Assembly (NCBI GenBank): GCA_038238245.1
Contig: JBBRXX010000006.1
Coordinates: 62,001-126,000, forward strand
DNA: 64,000 nt
Reading direction: 5' to 3'
Source: DASQHW01 sp038238245
GTDB lineage: Bacteria > Actinomycetota > Acidimicrobiia > IMCC26256 > PALSA-610
This document shows, one piece after another, positions 33,900-42,359 of this stretch. The position numbers and the translations under genes are program-made. Each line of letters begins with the position of its first letter. Within the stretch, counting starts at the first letter, position 1. The notes under the pieces were generated by a model. It was not told the origin of the DNA. It ran no database searches and saw nothing but the letters and a program-made list of their open reading frames with translations.

Positions 33900-34319
33900 T
33901 TATCCGACGCGTTGTTTGATGGCTTCGATGCGTGAAGCAAGTCCCTCGAGTTGGACGGCCGTTGCTTTCTTCTCGAGGGCGGGGAGGAGCGACTTCTCTT
34001 CGTCGGCGACGTGTGTCTGCACTGCGTCGCGTAGCAGCGCCATCAGGTCTGCGAGTGGTGCGCCTTCGAGCGAGCGTGCCTTCTCGATCAAGGTCTTGAC
34101 CTCGGAGTGTGCGAGCAGGGAACGGCCGAGCAGATCGTCGTCGTCGAGTACGGCCGCGACGAGTGGATACAGCGCGTGCTGCTCGACCTCGTCGTGGGCG
34201 GTGAGCTCGCAGAAGATCTGGCCGGCGACGCTCGGGTCGGCCGTGCCCGCGTCGAGTTGCGCGAACAGGGCGTCGACCTGACGATGGTCGGCGAGGATGA
34301 GTTCGATACCGGTAGGCAT
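33900..34319 (-). CDS. Hemerythrin HHE domain protein
   Basis: 139 residues from ATG 34319. A four-helix bundle with the di-iron ligands: LILADHRQVDALF, CELTAHDEVEQHALYPLVAAV (H..E..H), RSLLAHSEVKTLIEK and DAVQTHVADEEKSLLPALE. Such proteins bind O2, NO or peroxide and act in redox or iron handling. It lies 14 bp after the catalase gene on the same strand, so an oxidative-stress operon is likely. A second hemerythrin stands at 37132. Confidence 0.9.
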   Translation of the reverse strand: MPTGIELILADHRQVDALFAQLDAGTADPSVAGQIFCELTAHDEVEQHALYPLVAAVLDDDDLLGRSLLAHSEVKTLIEKARSLEGAPLADLMALLRDAVQTHVADEEKSLLPALEKKATAVQLEGLASRIEAIKQRVG

Positions 34320-34333
34320 ATACGTCCTTCGGG

Positions 34334-36454
34334 TCAGACGTCGATGGGGGCGGGGCGCGGCGTCTGCGCGCGCTCCCAGTGGCGGTGGTGCCCGAGCGCG
34401 GTGGCAATGGATTTGGCGAAGGCCTTGCTGGCCTTGTCGCGGATCTCGATACCGGGCTCGTCGCCCGCGATGCCCGCGCGCTGCAGAAGATCGCGGCCCG
34501 CGCCCCACGCGCCGACGGTCTTGTGGTGACGGTACGCCTCTTGGACATACATGATGACCGCCGGATCGTCGACGAGTGCCGCGGCGTCCGCGACGACGAT
34601 CGCGTCGGCTTCGACCGAACACGCGGTCAGGAACGAGCGGTCGACAGGAACCTCGTCGGTGGCCTCGCTGCTGTCGGTGATGGAGCCTTTGTGCGGGGCG
34701 ATGACGTGGACCGCGAGGCCGGCCTCGATCAACGCGTCCCTCACGGTACGGACGCCGGCGGTGTCGGCGCCGTCCGCCGCGAGGATCTGTACGACACGTC
34801 CGTCGGGTGGAAAGGCTTCGTCGCGGACCATCGCAAGTGCGGGCGAGGGCGTGACCTCCGCGACGGGCTCGCCGTCGGGTGCGGGCACACCGAGGCCGGC
34901 GGCAACGAGCCGACACAACTCGGTGTCGATGAGCGCGAGCCGTTCGAGCATCCGATCGACCACGGCGGGGATGTCGACTTTGCCCAACTCGAAGCGAAAC
35001 GCGTTCACGAGGTGGTCTTGTTCGATCGGCGTCAAGCTCCGATAGAACATCGCCGCCTGCACGTTGTCGTCGAGTTGGTCGCGTTCGCGGGTCTTTTCTC
35101 CGGCGACCATACGGGGCACCTGCACGTAGCCGCCGTCCTGATCCGCAGCAAGGAACGGGCAGCCGCCGCCGACCGAGTTCGGGAGGTACGGCGTTCTCCC
35201 CTGCGGAACGCCCTGTTGCATGAAGCCGTCGCGATGATTGTCGTTCACCGGTACGAGAGGCCGGTTGATGGGGATCTGCGAGAAGTTCGGACCACCGAGA
35301 CGCGTGAGCTGCGTATCGAGGTAGCTGAACAACCGGCCCTGCATGAGCGGGTCGTCGGTCACTTCGATGCCGCGGACGACGTGTCCGACGTGGAATGCAA
35401 CCTGTTCGGTCTCGGCAAAGAAGTTGGTCGGGTTGCGGTTCAGCGTGAGCAGGCCGATCGGCTGCACCGGGGCAAGTTCTTCGGGAACCAGCTTCGTGCT
35501 GTCGAGAAGATCGATGCCTTCGAACATCTGATCGTCGGTGTCGGGGAACACCTGGACGCCGAGTTCCCACTGTGGGAACGCCCGCGCACCAATGGCGTTG
35601 TAGAGGTCCCGCCGGTGGAAGTCGGGATCCATCCCCGCGAGCAGCTGCGCTTCTTCCCAGACCAGACCGTGCACGCCAAGCTTCGGCTTCCAGTGGAACT
35701 TCACGAGCGAGGTCTCGCCCGTCTCGTTGACCAGCCGGAAGGTGTGAACGCCGAAGCCTTCCATCATTCGCAACGAACGAGGGATGGCGCGATCCGACAT
35801 CACCCACATCAACATGTGCGGGGATTCCGGGATCAGAGACACGAAATCCCAGAACGTCGTGTGTGCGGTCTGCGCTTGTGGAATCTCCCGATCCGCTTCG
35901 GGCTTCGCCGCGTGAATCAGGTCCGGGAACTTGATCGCGTCGCGGATGAAAAAGACGGGAATGTTGTTGCCGACCAGATCGAAGACGCCCTCGTCGGTAT
36001 AGAACTTGACCGCGAATCCCCGCACATCCCGGACCGTGTCGGCCGATCCACGCGAACCCACCACGGTGGAGAACCGGACAAACACCGGCGTGCTCCGACC
36101 GTTCTGCAGGAAGCTGGCGCAGGTGATATTGGTTGCTGCTCCGTATGCTTCGAACACGCCGTGCACGCCGACTCCGCGGGCGTGCACCACCCGCTCCGGG
36201 ATCCGTTCGTGGTCGAAGTGCGTGATCTTCTCGCGAAGGTGGAAGTCTTCCAGCAGCGTCGGCCCTCGAGCGCCGGCCTTCAGTGAGTCATCGGTGTGCT
36301 CGAGCCGCTGGCCCTGCGCGGTAGTGAGAAACTCGCTGTCCTGCACCGGCACCTTGCTCACACGAGGCGCCAAAACCGGGCTCGTGGCATTCCCGTTGGC
36401 CTGCGATCCATTCGGCGACTTCGTCTGACGTTTCGGATCCTTGGGTTGGGCCAT
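34334..36454 (-). CDS. katE: Large-subunit (HPII-type) heme catalase
   Basis: 706 residues, the length of clade 2 catalases. The distal His is in ERVVHARGVGVHGVFEAYG, the distal Asn in VFDLVGNNIPVFFIRD and the proximal heme Tyr in GRLFSYLDTQLTRLG. Residues from about 540 form the extra flavodoxin/DJ-1-like C-terminal domain (GRVVQILAADGADTAGVRTV, DAIVVADAAALVDDPAVI). It converts hydrogen peroxide to water and oxygen in the cytosol. It is the first gene of an operon with a hemerythrin and a small membrane protein. In actinobacteria this enzyme is often controlled by general-stress sigma factors, in line with the nearby RsbQ/RsbP/STAS genes. Confidence 0.95.
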   Translation of the reverse strand: MAQPKDPKRQTKSPNGSQANGNATSPVLAPRVSKVPVQDSEFLTTAQGQRLEHTDDSLKAGARGPTLLEDFHLREKITHFDHERIPERVVHARGVGVHGVFEAYGAATNITCASFLQNGRSTPVFVRFSTVVGSRGSADTVRDVRGFAVKFYTDEGVFDLVGNNIPVFFIRDAIKFPDLIHAAKPEADREIPQAQTAHTTFWDFVSLIPESPHMLMWVMSDRAIPRSLRMMEGFGVHTFRLVNETGETSLVKFHWKPKLGVHGLVWEEAQLLAGMDPDFHRRDLYNAIGARAFPQWELGVQVFPDTDDQMFEGIDLLDSTKLVPEELAPVQPIGLLTLNRNPTNFFAETEQVAFHVGHVVRGIEVTDDPLMQGRLFSYLDTQLTRLGGPNFSQIPINRPLVPVNDNHRDGFMQQGVPQGRTPYLPNSVGGGCPFLAADQDGGYVQVPRMVAGEKTRERDQLDDNVQAAMFYRSLTPIEQDHLVNAFRFELGKVDIPAVVDRMLERLALIDTELCRLVAAGLGVPAPDGEPVAEVTPSPALAMVRDEAFPPDGRVVQILAADGADTAGVRTVRDALIEAGLAVHVIAPHKGSITDSSEATDEVPVDRSFLTACSVEADAIVVADAAALVDDPAVIMYVQEAYRHHKTVGAWGAGRDLLQRAGIAGDEPGIEIRDKASKAFAKSIATALGHHRHWERAQTPRPAPIDV

Positions 36455-36859
36455 TCTCTTCCTCGTCTCGCCTGAACGCAGCCGCGGACTGCGGTGCTGC
36501 GCGTGATACGTGCGCTACCTGTCCTGCCCTCTTCGCGCGTTCATGTCGCGAGAGGATCGTGCGGACGCCATTCGTCACTCTCCTGGCGCGTCAGCGGTGC
36601 AAAGAGCCGCGCAATACAGTCGAGCAACCAGGTCATCGCCTGACTCGTCTTTTGATATCGCGTCCCGAATCTGGCTTCACTGTCCGATCCCGTCGCTGAG
36701 CCATGTCATGGCCGCCGGGCTTTCGGGCAGCTCGCGCGTCGCTCGCACACAGGCACGGACGAACAGCGCGGGTCGTCTATACCACCGTCCCCGCAAGCTG
36801 AAAACTCGAAGCCCGCACCACCGTCGGCCGTGCGAGCGGCCCGACTGCGGCGGTGACCC
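36455..36859. other. 405-bp gap upstream of katE, nothing recognised
   Basis: No frame shows motifs or good composition. The stretch near 36640-36700 is less GC-rich than its surroundings. The katE promoter should lie in the first 100 bp. Confidence 0.4.
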
Positions 36860-37009
36860 TCACGAGTTACGGCCACGAAAGATGCTGTACCCGCCGGGAC
36901 CGACGAGACACGCAACGACGAAGAGCACGAGTGCGAAGACGATCTGTCCTTGGAAGAGTTGCACCACGCCGACGATGGCGATGATGACGGCGATGAGCCA
37001 AAGCAGCAT
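36860..37009 (-). CDS. Very small membrane protein (GPGGYSIF type)
   Basis: 49 residues from ATG 37009 with AGGGGA upstream: MLLWLIAVIIAIVGVVQLFQ, then two short hydrophobic helices and the tail GPGGYSIFRGRNS. I recall many actinobacterial proteins of this size ending in GPGGYSIF; their function is unknown. It is divergent from the hemerythrin gene at 37132. Confidence 0.65.
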   Translation of the reverse strand: MLLWLIAVIIAIVGVVQLFQGQIVFALVLFVVACLVGPGGYSIFRGRNS

Positions 37010-37131
37010 GAGAGATCCCCTGTGAGATAGGCGTGACGTCGAGTGTGCTCGTAGACGTGCGCGTTGAAACGTCGCGGCGATTAGCTGCTCAGGAACTCGG
37101 GGTATCACGTCGTGAACTGACGAGGAGCCTG

Positions 37132-37641
37132 ATGAACGATCCGATTGCGATCCTGAAGCGTGATCACCGCGAAGCCGCAGCAATGCTCAAGACTCTTGCG
37201 GACTCGAAGCCGAATGCCACCCGCCGCAAGACGACTGAGAAGCTCGTGGCAGCTTTGAGACAGCACATGGAGATCGAGGAGAAGCTGGTGTATCCGCTCG
37301 TCGCCGAGAAGATCGGTCACGACGAGGAGCACGAGGCCGAGACCGAGCACAATCTCGCACGAGATGGCCTCGAGAAGATGACCGAGCTCGTCGACGAGGG
37401 TGGCTTCGGCGCCGCGGTGGCGATGGTGACCGCGGGTATCAAGCACCACGTGAAGGAAGAAGAGACGGAGCTCTTCCCGAAGCTCAAGGCGAAGCTGGAA
37501 CGCGATCAGCTTTGCCGAGCTTGGCGACGCCGTCGCCGCGGCAAAGCGCTGACGCGGGATCGGGGTTCGTCGCCTCTCGGGCAAGCCCACATTCGCGCGC
37601 CTATGGGTGCACGCACCTGCTTGGTGGGCCCCGGTCGGTAG
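37132..37641 (+). CDS. Hemerythrin HHE domain protein with a C-terminal frameshift
   Basis: Start ATG 37132 after GAGGAG. The di-iron set is intact: AILKRDHREAAAMLKTL, LRQHMEIEEKLVYPL, DEEHEAETEHNLARDG and IKHHVKEEETELFPKLKAKL. The normal ending is present in another frame: after ERDQL one extra T in CTTTGCC (about 37510-37513) diverts the frame. Without it the protein would end AELGDAVAAAKR with a stop at 37550-37552. As written it gains a 38-residue Arg-rich tail. Either a recent mutation with the core unharmed or a base error. Iron/oxygen or NO binding is the likely role. Confidence 0.8.
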   Translation: MNDPIAILKRDHREAAAMLKTLADSKPNATRRKTTEKLVAALRQHMEIEEKLVYPLVAEKIGHDEEHEAETEHNLARDGLEKMTELVDEGGFGAAVAMVTAGIKHHVKEEETELFPKLKAKLERDQLCRAWRRRRRGKALTRDRGSSPLGQAHIRAPMGARTCLVGPGR

Positions 37642-37737
37642 GCGTCCGCTCCTCAACGCTGGTAAAAACGAGACGAGGTCGGCAAGGTCCGGGCCGGCGC
37701 TTCGTTCCTGACCAAAATATCGGCGGGGGCACCCCGA

Positions 37738-37899
37738 GTACCCGAACGCCGCGCGCGCCCCCGCCGCCAATGCCGCGTCACGAAATCCCGGCCAGCGAGC
37801 TGCATCCTTACTCATCAAGTCCGGAAGGAGGACAGGACCTTGCGTACGGTACGCCTCGATACACGGACCTTCGCCGAGGGTGTACTCCACCTCTTCCAG
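37738..37899 (-). pseudogene. GAF-domain fragment (GAF-ANTAR type)
   Basis: Reading leftwards from 37899: LEEVEYTLGEGPCIEAYRTQ, GPVLLPDLMSKDAARWPGFR, DAALAAGARAAFGY. This is the second half of a GAF domain of the kind fused to ANTAR RNA-binding domains in actinobacteria. No start exists, because the coding similarity stops abruptly at 37899 where an ATPase fragment on the other strand begins. No ANTAR part follows. Confidence 0.6.
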
Positions 37900-37900
37900 C

Positions 37901-38173
37901 GCGGCAGTCACGAGCGAGCTCGTCTCGAACGCCATCGTCCACGGCGCTGCGCCGGTCGAGCTGACGCTGCGATACGAACACGGAGAAGTCACCGTCGAGG
38001 TCGCCGATGGTGACTCGGGCATCGACAACGTGAAGCTACGCGCCCTTGGTCGACGCGGCACCGGCGCGTATGGGCTCCGCATCGTCGCGTCGCTCGCCGA
38101 CCGTTGGGGAACCCGGTCATTGCCTTCCGGGAAGACCGTCTGGGCAACCATCAGGCAAGACGCGCGCGCATGA
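37901..38173 (+). pseudogene. Anti-sigma histidine-kinase-like ATPase (RsbW/HATPase_c_2), 5'-truncated
   Basis: The frame reads AAVTSELVSNAIVHGAAPVE (N box with Glu and Asn), TVEVADGDSGIDNV (the usual VxDxGxG altered to VADGDSG), GAYGLRIVASLADRWGTRSL (G box) and GKTVWATI, the full ATP-binding half of an RsbW-type kinase. The normal N-terminal 35-40 residues are missing: upstream sequence is the reversed GAF fragment. An in-frame start at 37880 would give a 97-residue product. It may be inactive, or form part of the sigma-control set with the STAS and RsbP-like genes. Confidence 0.6.
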
Positions 38174-38258
38174 CCGGCGACGCGAGCGCGCTGTCCCCGC
38201 GCTGAAGGCGTACGAAGATATTCCGCGACCGCGCTCTATTTGTGGTGCGTTCTGGGGT

Positions 38259-39401
38259 ATGTCCGAGCAACACCTCATCGGCAGGAACTCATTGAGCAGC
38301 GACGTCAAACGCATCCACGCTTTCGGTAGACAACGCATGTGTACGGAAGAGGGCGTGGGCGAAACGGCTGCCCTCGATGCACCAGCGCCTCGTGTCGGTC
38401 TGGTTCTCGGTGCCGGAGGCGTCGCCGGCGCCGCGTTCCATGCAGGGACGTTGCTCGCGCTGGAACATCATCTCGGTTGGGATCCACGTGGCGCCGCAGT
38501 CGTCGTCGGGTCCTCTGCGGGAAGCATGGTTGCGACGATGCTCCGCGCCGGGCTCTCGACCGATGACCTCGCCGCGTGGGGGGTCGGGGCACCGTCTCGG
38601 CGCGACGGACAGGCAGCGCGCGAGGTCCTCGACCGAATCGATGCAACCAAAATGCGGATCGGCCCTCGCCGACCGCAGCGGCCGCTCAGCAGACTTGGGA
38701 CAATGCGTCGCCTGGCGCAACCCGCGCAGCTGCGTTGGTCGACTGCCCTCCTAGCGCTACTTCCTGGCGGCCTCATCGACGCGGAGACTCCGTTGCGCAA
38801 GATGCAGGAGCTGCTCCCGAGTGGCTGGCCGGAGCTTCCGCTCTGGATTCCAGCAGTCCGAACATCGGATTCTCGGCGCGTGGTATTCGGACGAGACGAA
38901 GAGCAGGCAGCGCTCGGTGTCGCGGTGGCGGCGTCGTGCGCGATCCCGGGAGTATTCCGGCCGGTGAAGGTCGGCAAGCGGTACTACATCGACGGCGGCG
39001 CGCACTCGCCGACCAACGCCGACCTTCTCGTTGACGCGCCAGTCGACATCGCCATTGTTTCGTCGCCGATGTCGGGCAGTGATCTCGGAGCCCGCGGCAG
39101 CGTCGACAGGATGATGCGGTCGCTCTCGGCGCGCCGCCTGCACCGCGACTGTCGACTCCTCGCCGACGCCGGCATCCCCACCTATGTCTTTCAACCTGAC
39201 CGTGACCTGCAGCGCATCTTGGGCATCAATGCACTCGACCGCAGCAGGGTACCGGCGGTCCTACGCGAGGCGTTCCTCGCGGCGGGCACCGATCTCACCA
39301 CGATGGGCCCGCGGCATCCACTCGCACAGATCACCACCGAGCGAGCGTCTCGCACCATGAGGTCTGACCCGCCGCACTCGCTCGAGCTCACGGCGTCCTG
39401 A
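38259..39401 (+). CDS. Patatin-like phospholipase
   Basis: 380 residues from ATG 38259; ATG 38337 is an alternative. The oxyanion motif is GLVLGAGGVAGAAFHAG, the nucleophile elbow VVGSSAGSMVATML (GxSxG) and the catalytic Asp lies in YYIDGGAHSPTNADLL (DGG). Length and motifs fit a soluble bacterial patatin that hydrolyses acyl esters of lipids. No signal peptide. It is separated by 64 bp from the RsbQ-like gene on the same strand. A second patatin, fused to a cNMP-binding domain, stands at 50848. Confidence 0.88.
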   Translation: MSEQHLIGRNSLSSDVKRIHAFGRQRMCTEEGVGETAALDAPAPRVGLVLGAGGVAGAAFHAGTLLALEHHLGWDPRGAAVVVGSSAGSMVATMLRAGLSTDDLAAWGVGAPSRRDGQAAREVLDRIDATKMRIGPRRPQRPLSRLGTMRRLAQPAQLRWSTALLALLPGGLIDAETPLRKMQELLPSGWPELPLWIPAVRTSDSRRVVFGRDEEQAALGVAVAASCAIPGVFRPVKVGKRYYIDGGAHSPTNADLLVDAPVDIAIVSSPMSGSDLGARGSVDRMMRSLSARRLHRDCRLLADAGIPTYVFQPDRDLQRILGINALDRSRVPAVLREAFLAAGTDLTTMGPRHPLAQITTERASRTMRSDPPHSLELTAS

Positions 39402-39465
39402 CGCCTGGCCGGTGGGATGTATGCGCACTAGGGAGTTCAGATCCTGCTCGATAGTGTGACCGGCA

Positions 39466-40257
39466 ATGAGTGCGCTGAGCCGCAACAACGTCAGGGTCTC
39501 AGGCCGTTACGACGCACAGGCGATGGTCTTCGCCCACGGCTTCGGGTGCGATCAACACATGTGGCGGTTCGTCACTCCGGCCTTTGAGAATACGCACCGC
39601 ATCGTCGTGTTCGATCACGTCGGGGCCGGAGGGTCTGACCTCGAGGCGTACTCCCGCGAACGTTACGGCACCCTGCAGGGATATACCGATGACGTGCTGC
39701 AGATCTACCGCGAGCTTGAGCTCACGAACACCATCTTCGTCGGTCACTCGGTCAGTGCAATGATCGGGATCCTTGCAGCGATCAACGAACCTGATCGATT
39801 CGCAAAACTGATCCTGATCGGACCGTCACCGCGCTACATCGATGACAATGACTACGTTGGTGGCTTCACACAACAAGACATCGAAGCCCTGCTCGACTCG
39901 CTCGACAGCAACTACTTCGGATGGTCGCAAGCGATGGCGCCCGTGATCATGGGGAACGAGGACCGCCCAGAACTCGCGTCCGAACTGAACAACAGCTTTT
40001 GTCGCACTGACCCCGAGATTGCGAAACACTTCGCGGCCGTCACCTTCTTATCGGACAACCGAGACGACCTACAGCGAGTCAAGACTCCGGCCCTCATCCT
40101 CCAGTGCGCAGAGGACGCCATCGCACCCCGCTCGGTCGGCGAGTACGTGCACGGGCAGATACCTGACAGTGAGCTCGTCTTGATGAACGCGACCGGCCAC
40201 TGCCCCAACCTGAGCGCCCCCGCCGAGACGATCGCCGCCATCAAAGCCTTCTTGTAG
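39466..40257 (+). CDS. rsbQ: RsbQ-like alpha/beta hydrolase
   Basis: 263 residues. The start RNNVRVSGRYDAQAMVFAHG, FGCDQHMWRFVTPAFENTHR and FDHVGAGGSDLEAYSRERY are signatures of RsbQ and its plant relatives KAI2/D14. Nucleophile Ser in FVGHSVSAMIG, Asp in LQCAEDAIAP and His in NATGHCPNLSAP complete the triad. In Bacillus subtilis RsbQ is needed by the PAS-phosphatase RsbP to trigger the general stress response, probably by delivering a small ligand. Here an RsbP-like gene follows 13 bp later, so the pair is kept together. Confidence 0.9.
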   Translation: MSALSRNNVRVSGRYDAQAMVFAHGFGCDQHMWRFVTPAFENTHRIVVFDHVGAGGSDLEAYSRERYGTLQGYTDDVLQIYRELELTNTIFVGHSVSAMIGILAAINEPDRFAKLILIGPSPRYIDDNDYVGGFTQQDIEALLDSLDSNYFGWSQAMAPVIMGNEDRPELASELNNSFCRTDPEIAKHFAAVTFLSDNRDDLQRVKTPALILQCAEDAIAPRSVGEYVHGQIPDSELVLMNATGHCPNLSAPAETIAAIKAFL

Positions 40258-40270
40258 ACGGTCGGCGGCA

Positions 40271-41464
40271 GTGTCTCGCGATACCACCGAGCCCGAGTTC
40301 GACACGCCGGACGCCGCACTGCTCGAAGACAGCGCCGAAGATCTCTACGAGCACGCACCCTGCGGCTACCTGTCAACACTGCCGGACGGCACGATCATCA
40401 AGGTCAACGAGACCCTTCTCGCCTGGACGAGCCATCGACGCGAAGATCTGATCAGGCGAGAGCGGCTGCAAGACCTTCTTAATGCCGGTGACCGCCTGCT
40501 GTACGAAACCCATATCGCGCCGCTGCTGCAGATGCAGAATGAAGTACAGGTCGCGGTGGACCTGCGTCGCGCGGACGGCTCCCAACTCCCGGCACTGCTC
40601 AACGCTGTCCTCAAGAGAAACCGCGCAGGAGAACCGGTGCTGATCCGCACCACCGTGTTCGACGCCACCGATCGCAGGGCCTATGAGCGGGAACTGGTCC
40701 GCGCACGACACACGGCGGAAGCTTCCGAGGCCCGCGCTCGCGCGTTGGCACAGACCCTTCAGGAGAGTTTCATCCCAGTACCGCCCGAGATTCCTGGCCT
40801 CGATGTCGCGGCCACGTACCGTCCGGCCGGCCGGGGCGACGAGGTCGGTGGCGACTTCTACGACGTGTTCGAAACCGGTCGCGAGGACTGGGTCATCGTG
40901 CTCGGCGACGTCTGCGGCAAGGGCGTCGAGGCCGCAAAAGTCACCGCCTTGGCGCGCTACACCATCAGAACCGCCGCCATGCAGACCCGGAAGCCCAGCG
41001 CCGTCCTCACCACACTGAACCAAGCACTCCTCAACCAACACATCGAGCGGTTCCTGACGGTCGTCTACGCGCGCGTCCGAAGCAACCGACGCGGGTGCAC
41101 CCTCACCATCGCGTCGGGGGGTCATCCGCTGCCGCTACGAGCGACACGCGACGGCCTTGTCGACACGATCGGGCGTCCCGGATCCCTTCTCGGCGTCCTC
41201 GCTGCTCCCGAATTACGCGACACCGTGATCCAGCTCGCACCCGGCGACACCGCGGTCTTCTACACGGACGGCGTGACCGAAGCACGACACGAAGAAGCAT
41301 TCTTCGGGGACGCCCCCATGAGAAGGCTGCTCGTGTCGTATCGAGATGACAACGCGACGGACATTGCCGTCCGCATCGTTGACCAAGCGCTCGACTTCCA
41401 GGATGGTTTCCCACGAGACGACATCGCCGTCGTCGTTCTGAAGGTTCCCGAGAGCAACGCCTGA
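40271..41464 (+). CDS. rsbP: RsbP-like PAS/PP2C (SpoIIE-type) phosphatase
   Basis: 397 residues from GTG 40271. A PAS domain (about 20-145: YEHAPCGYLSTLPDGTIIKV, ILIRTTVFDATDRRAYEREL-like) is followed by a short coiled coil (ARHTAEASEARARALAQTLQ) and a SpoIIE/PP2C phosphatase (about 175-395) with metal Asps in GRGDEVGGDFYDVF, VLGDVCGKGVEAA, FYTDGVTEAR and FPRDDIAVVVL. It should dephosphorylate a STAS anti-anti-sigma factor and so free a stress sigma factor. It sits after rsbQ, and a STAS gene is 900 bp downstream on the other strand. Confidence 0.9.
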   Translation: MSRDTTEPEFDTPDAALLEDSAEDLYEHAPCGYLSTLPDGTIIKVNETLLAWTSHRREDLIRRERLQDLLNAGDRLLYETHIAPLLQMQNEVQVAVDLRRADGSQLPALLNAVLKRNRAGEPVLIRTTVFDATDRRAYERELVRARHTAEASEARARALAQTLQESFIPVPPEIPGLDVAATYRPAGRGDEVGGDFYDVFETGREDWVIVLGDVCGKGVEAAKVTALARYTIRTAAMQTRKPSAVLTTLNQALLNQHIERFLTVVYARVRSNRRGCTLTIASGGHPLPLRATRDGLVDTIGRPGSLLGVLAAPELRDTVIQLAPGDTAVFYTDGVTEARHEEAFFGDAPMRRLLVSYRDDNATDIAVRIVDQALDFQDGFPRDDIAVVVLKVPESNA

Positions 41465-42052
41465 CGGTCAAGAACTCCTTGGCGCGCCGCACTCTGCGCG
41501 CTTGGGACGCCATCGCGATCGTGCCTTCGGGAGGGCACGCGACGCTCACGGCAGAGCTTCCTCGCCGACGTGTCGTGCCGACTGCAACGGCGTGCCACGC
41601 GGTCGGAAGTTTCACCCGACGCACCGACGGCTCCTTTCAGTACACGCTGGCCGAACGTCTCTCGTAGCGCTCGGCGCGTGCGTCACACTTACGTCGAGGT
41701 TCGCCCGCTTCGCGACCCCATGCCCGCTGCACAGGTGCAAGCTGCAGGTGGATTCCTTGTCGCACCCAGGGTGCAGCAGGGGACCAAGGCGCTCGGGCAA
41801 CGCTCACGTCGACGCTCTTCCGGCCGAGGAGCCTGTGGGGGAAGTCTCAGGGACGAGGGGGAAGCTTCAGGGAAATGAGCTGCTCCGGACGGGCCGAGTT
41901 CGCGGATCGCTCCGCCCGGGTCCGGGGCCTTCCCTGTACGAATCCGTCGACCGCGACGGCTGCGGCTACGGCATCGTCGGCACCGATGAGTTCCGGCGGA
42001 AGGACCGGTCTCAGGACGGGAGCGACCGCCGGCCGCCGAGTTGGAGCAGACG
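41465..42052. other. 588-bp gap after rsbP, no convincing gene
   Basis: Several frames are open but their products are Arg/Ser/Pro-rich with no motifs. A 62-codon frame at 41479-41667 (LARRTLRAWDAIAIVPSGGH...) starts reasonably but has no ribosome site. The stretch may hold a promoter for the gene at 42053. Confidence 0.4.
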
Positions 42053-42349
42053 ATGACGACGATTGTGGTCCGGTACCAGGTCAAGCCTGATCGCGCTGAT
42101 GAAAACCAGCGGCTGATCGAGGCGGTGTTCGCGGCGCTGAACGAGCACGAACCCGAGGGCTTCACCTACAAGGTCTTCCGACTCGACGACGGCGTGAGCT
42201 TCATTCACGTCATGATCGAGCACGACGTCGAGAATCCCGAATCGTTGCAGGCCCTGCCGGCCTTTCAAGCCTTCGTGGCGGACATAGACGACCGCTGCGA
42301 CATCCCCCCTGTCGCGATGGGTGCAACCATCGTCGGGGGCTTCCGCTGA
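42053..42349 (+). CDS. ABM-fold (antibiotic-biosynthesis-monooxygenase-like) small protein
   Basis: 98 residues from ATG 42053 with GGAG at 42043-42046. The dimeric ferredoxin-like pattern is clear: TTIVVRYQVKPDRADENQRL, then EGFTYKVFRLDDGVSFIHVM and LQALPAFQAFVADIDDRCDI. Proteins of this fold include heme-degrading and quinone-forming monooxygenases as well as non-enzymatic members. No heme ligand can be picked. It converges with the STAS gene, 10 bp apart. Confidence 0.75.
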   Translation: MTTIVVRYQVKPDRADENQRLIEAVFAALNEHEPEGFTYKVFRLDDGVSFIHVMIEHDVENPESLQALPAFQAFVADIDDRCDIPPVAMGATIVGGFR

Positions 42350-42359
42350 CGCGTTCCCG

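Noticed and set aside
34379..36286. Long open frames antisense to and overlapping katE (also on the same strand at 33900-35807)
   Set aside because: katE has every catalytic motif in one frame; the others are low-complexity shadows. Only the last 139 codons of the same-strand frame, a hemerythrin, are real.
37880..38173. Calling the RsbW-like ATPase an intact gene
   Set aside because: An in-frame start exists at 37880, but the first 35-40 residues of the family are missing and the upstream DNA belongs to a reversed GAF fragment.
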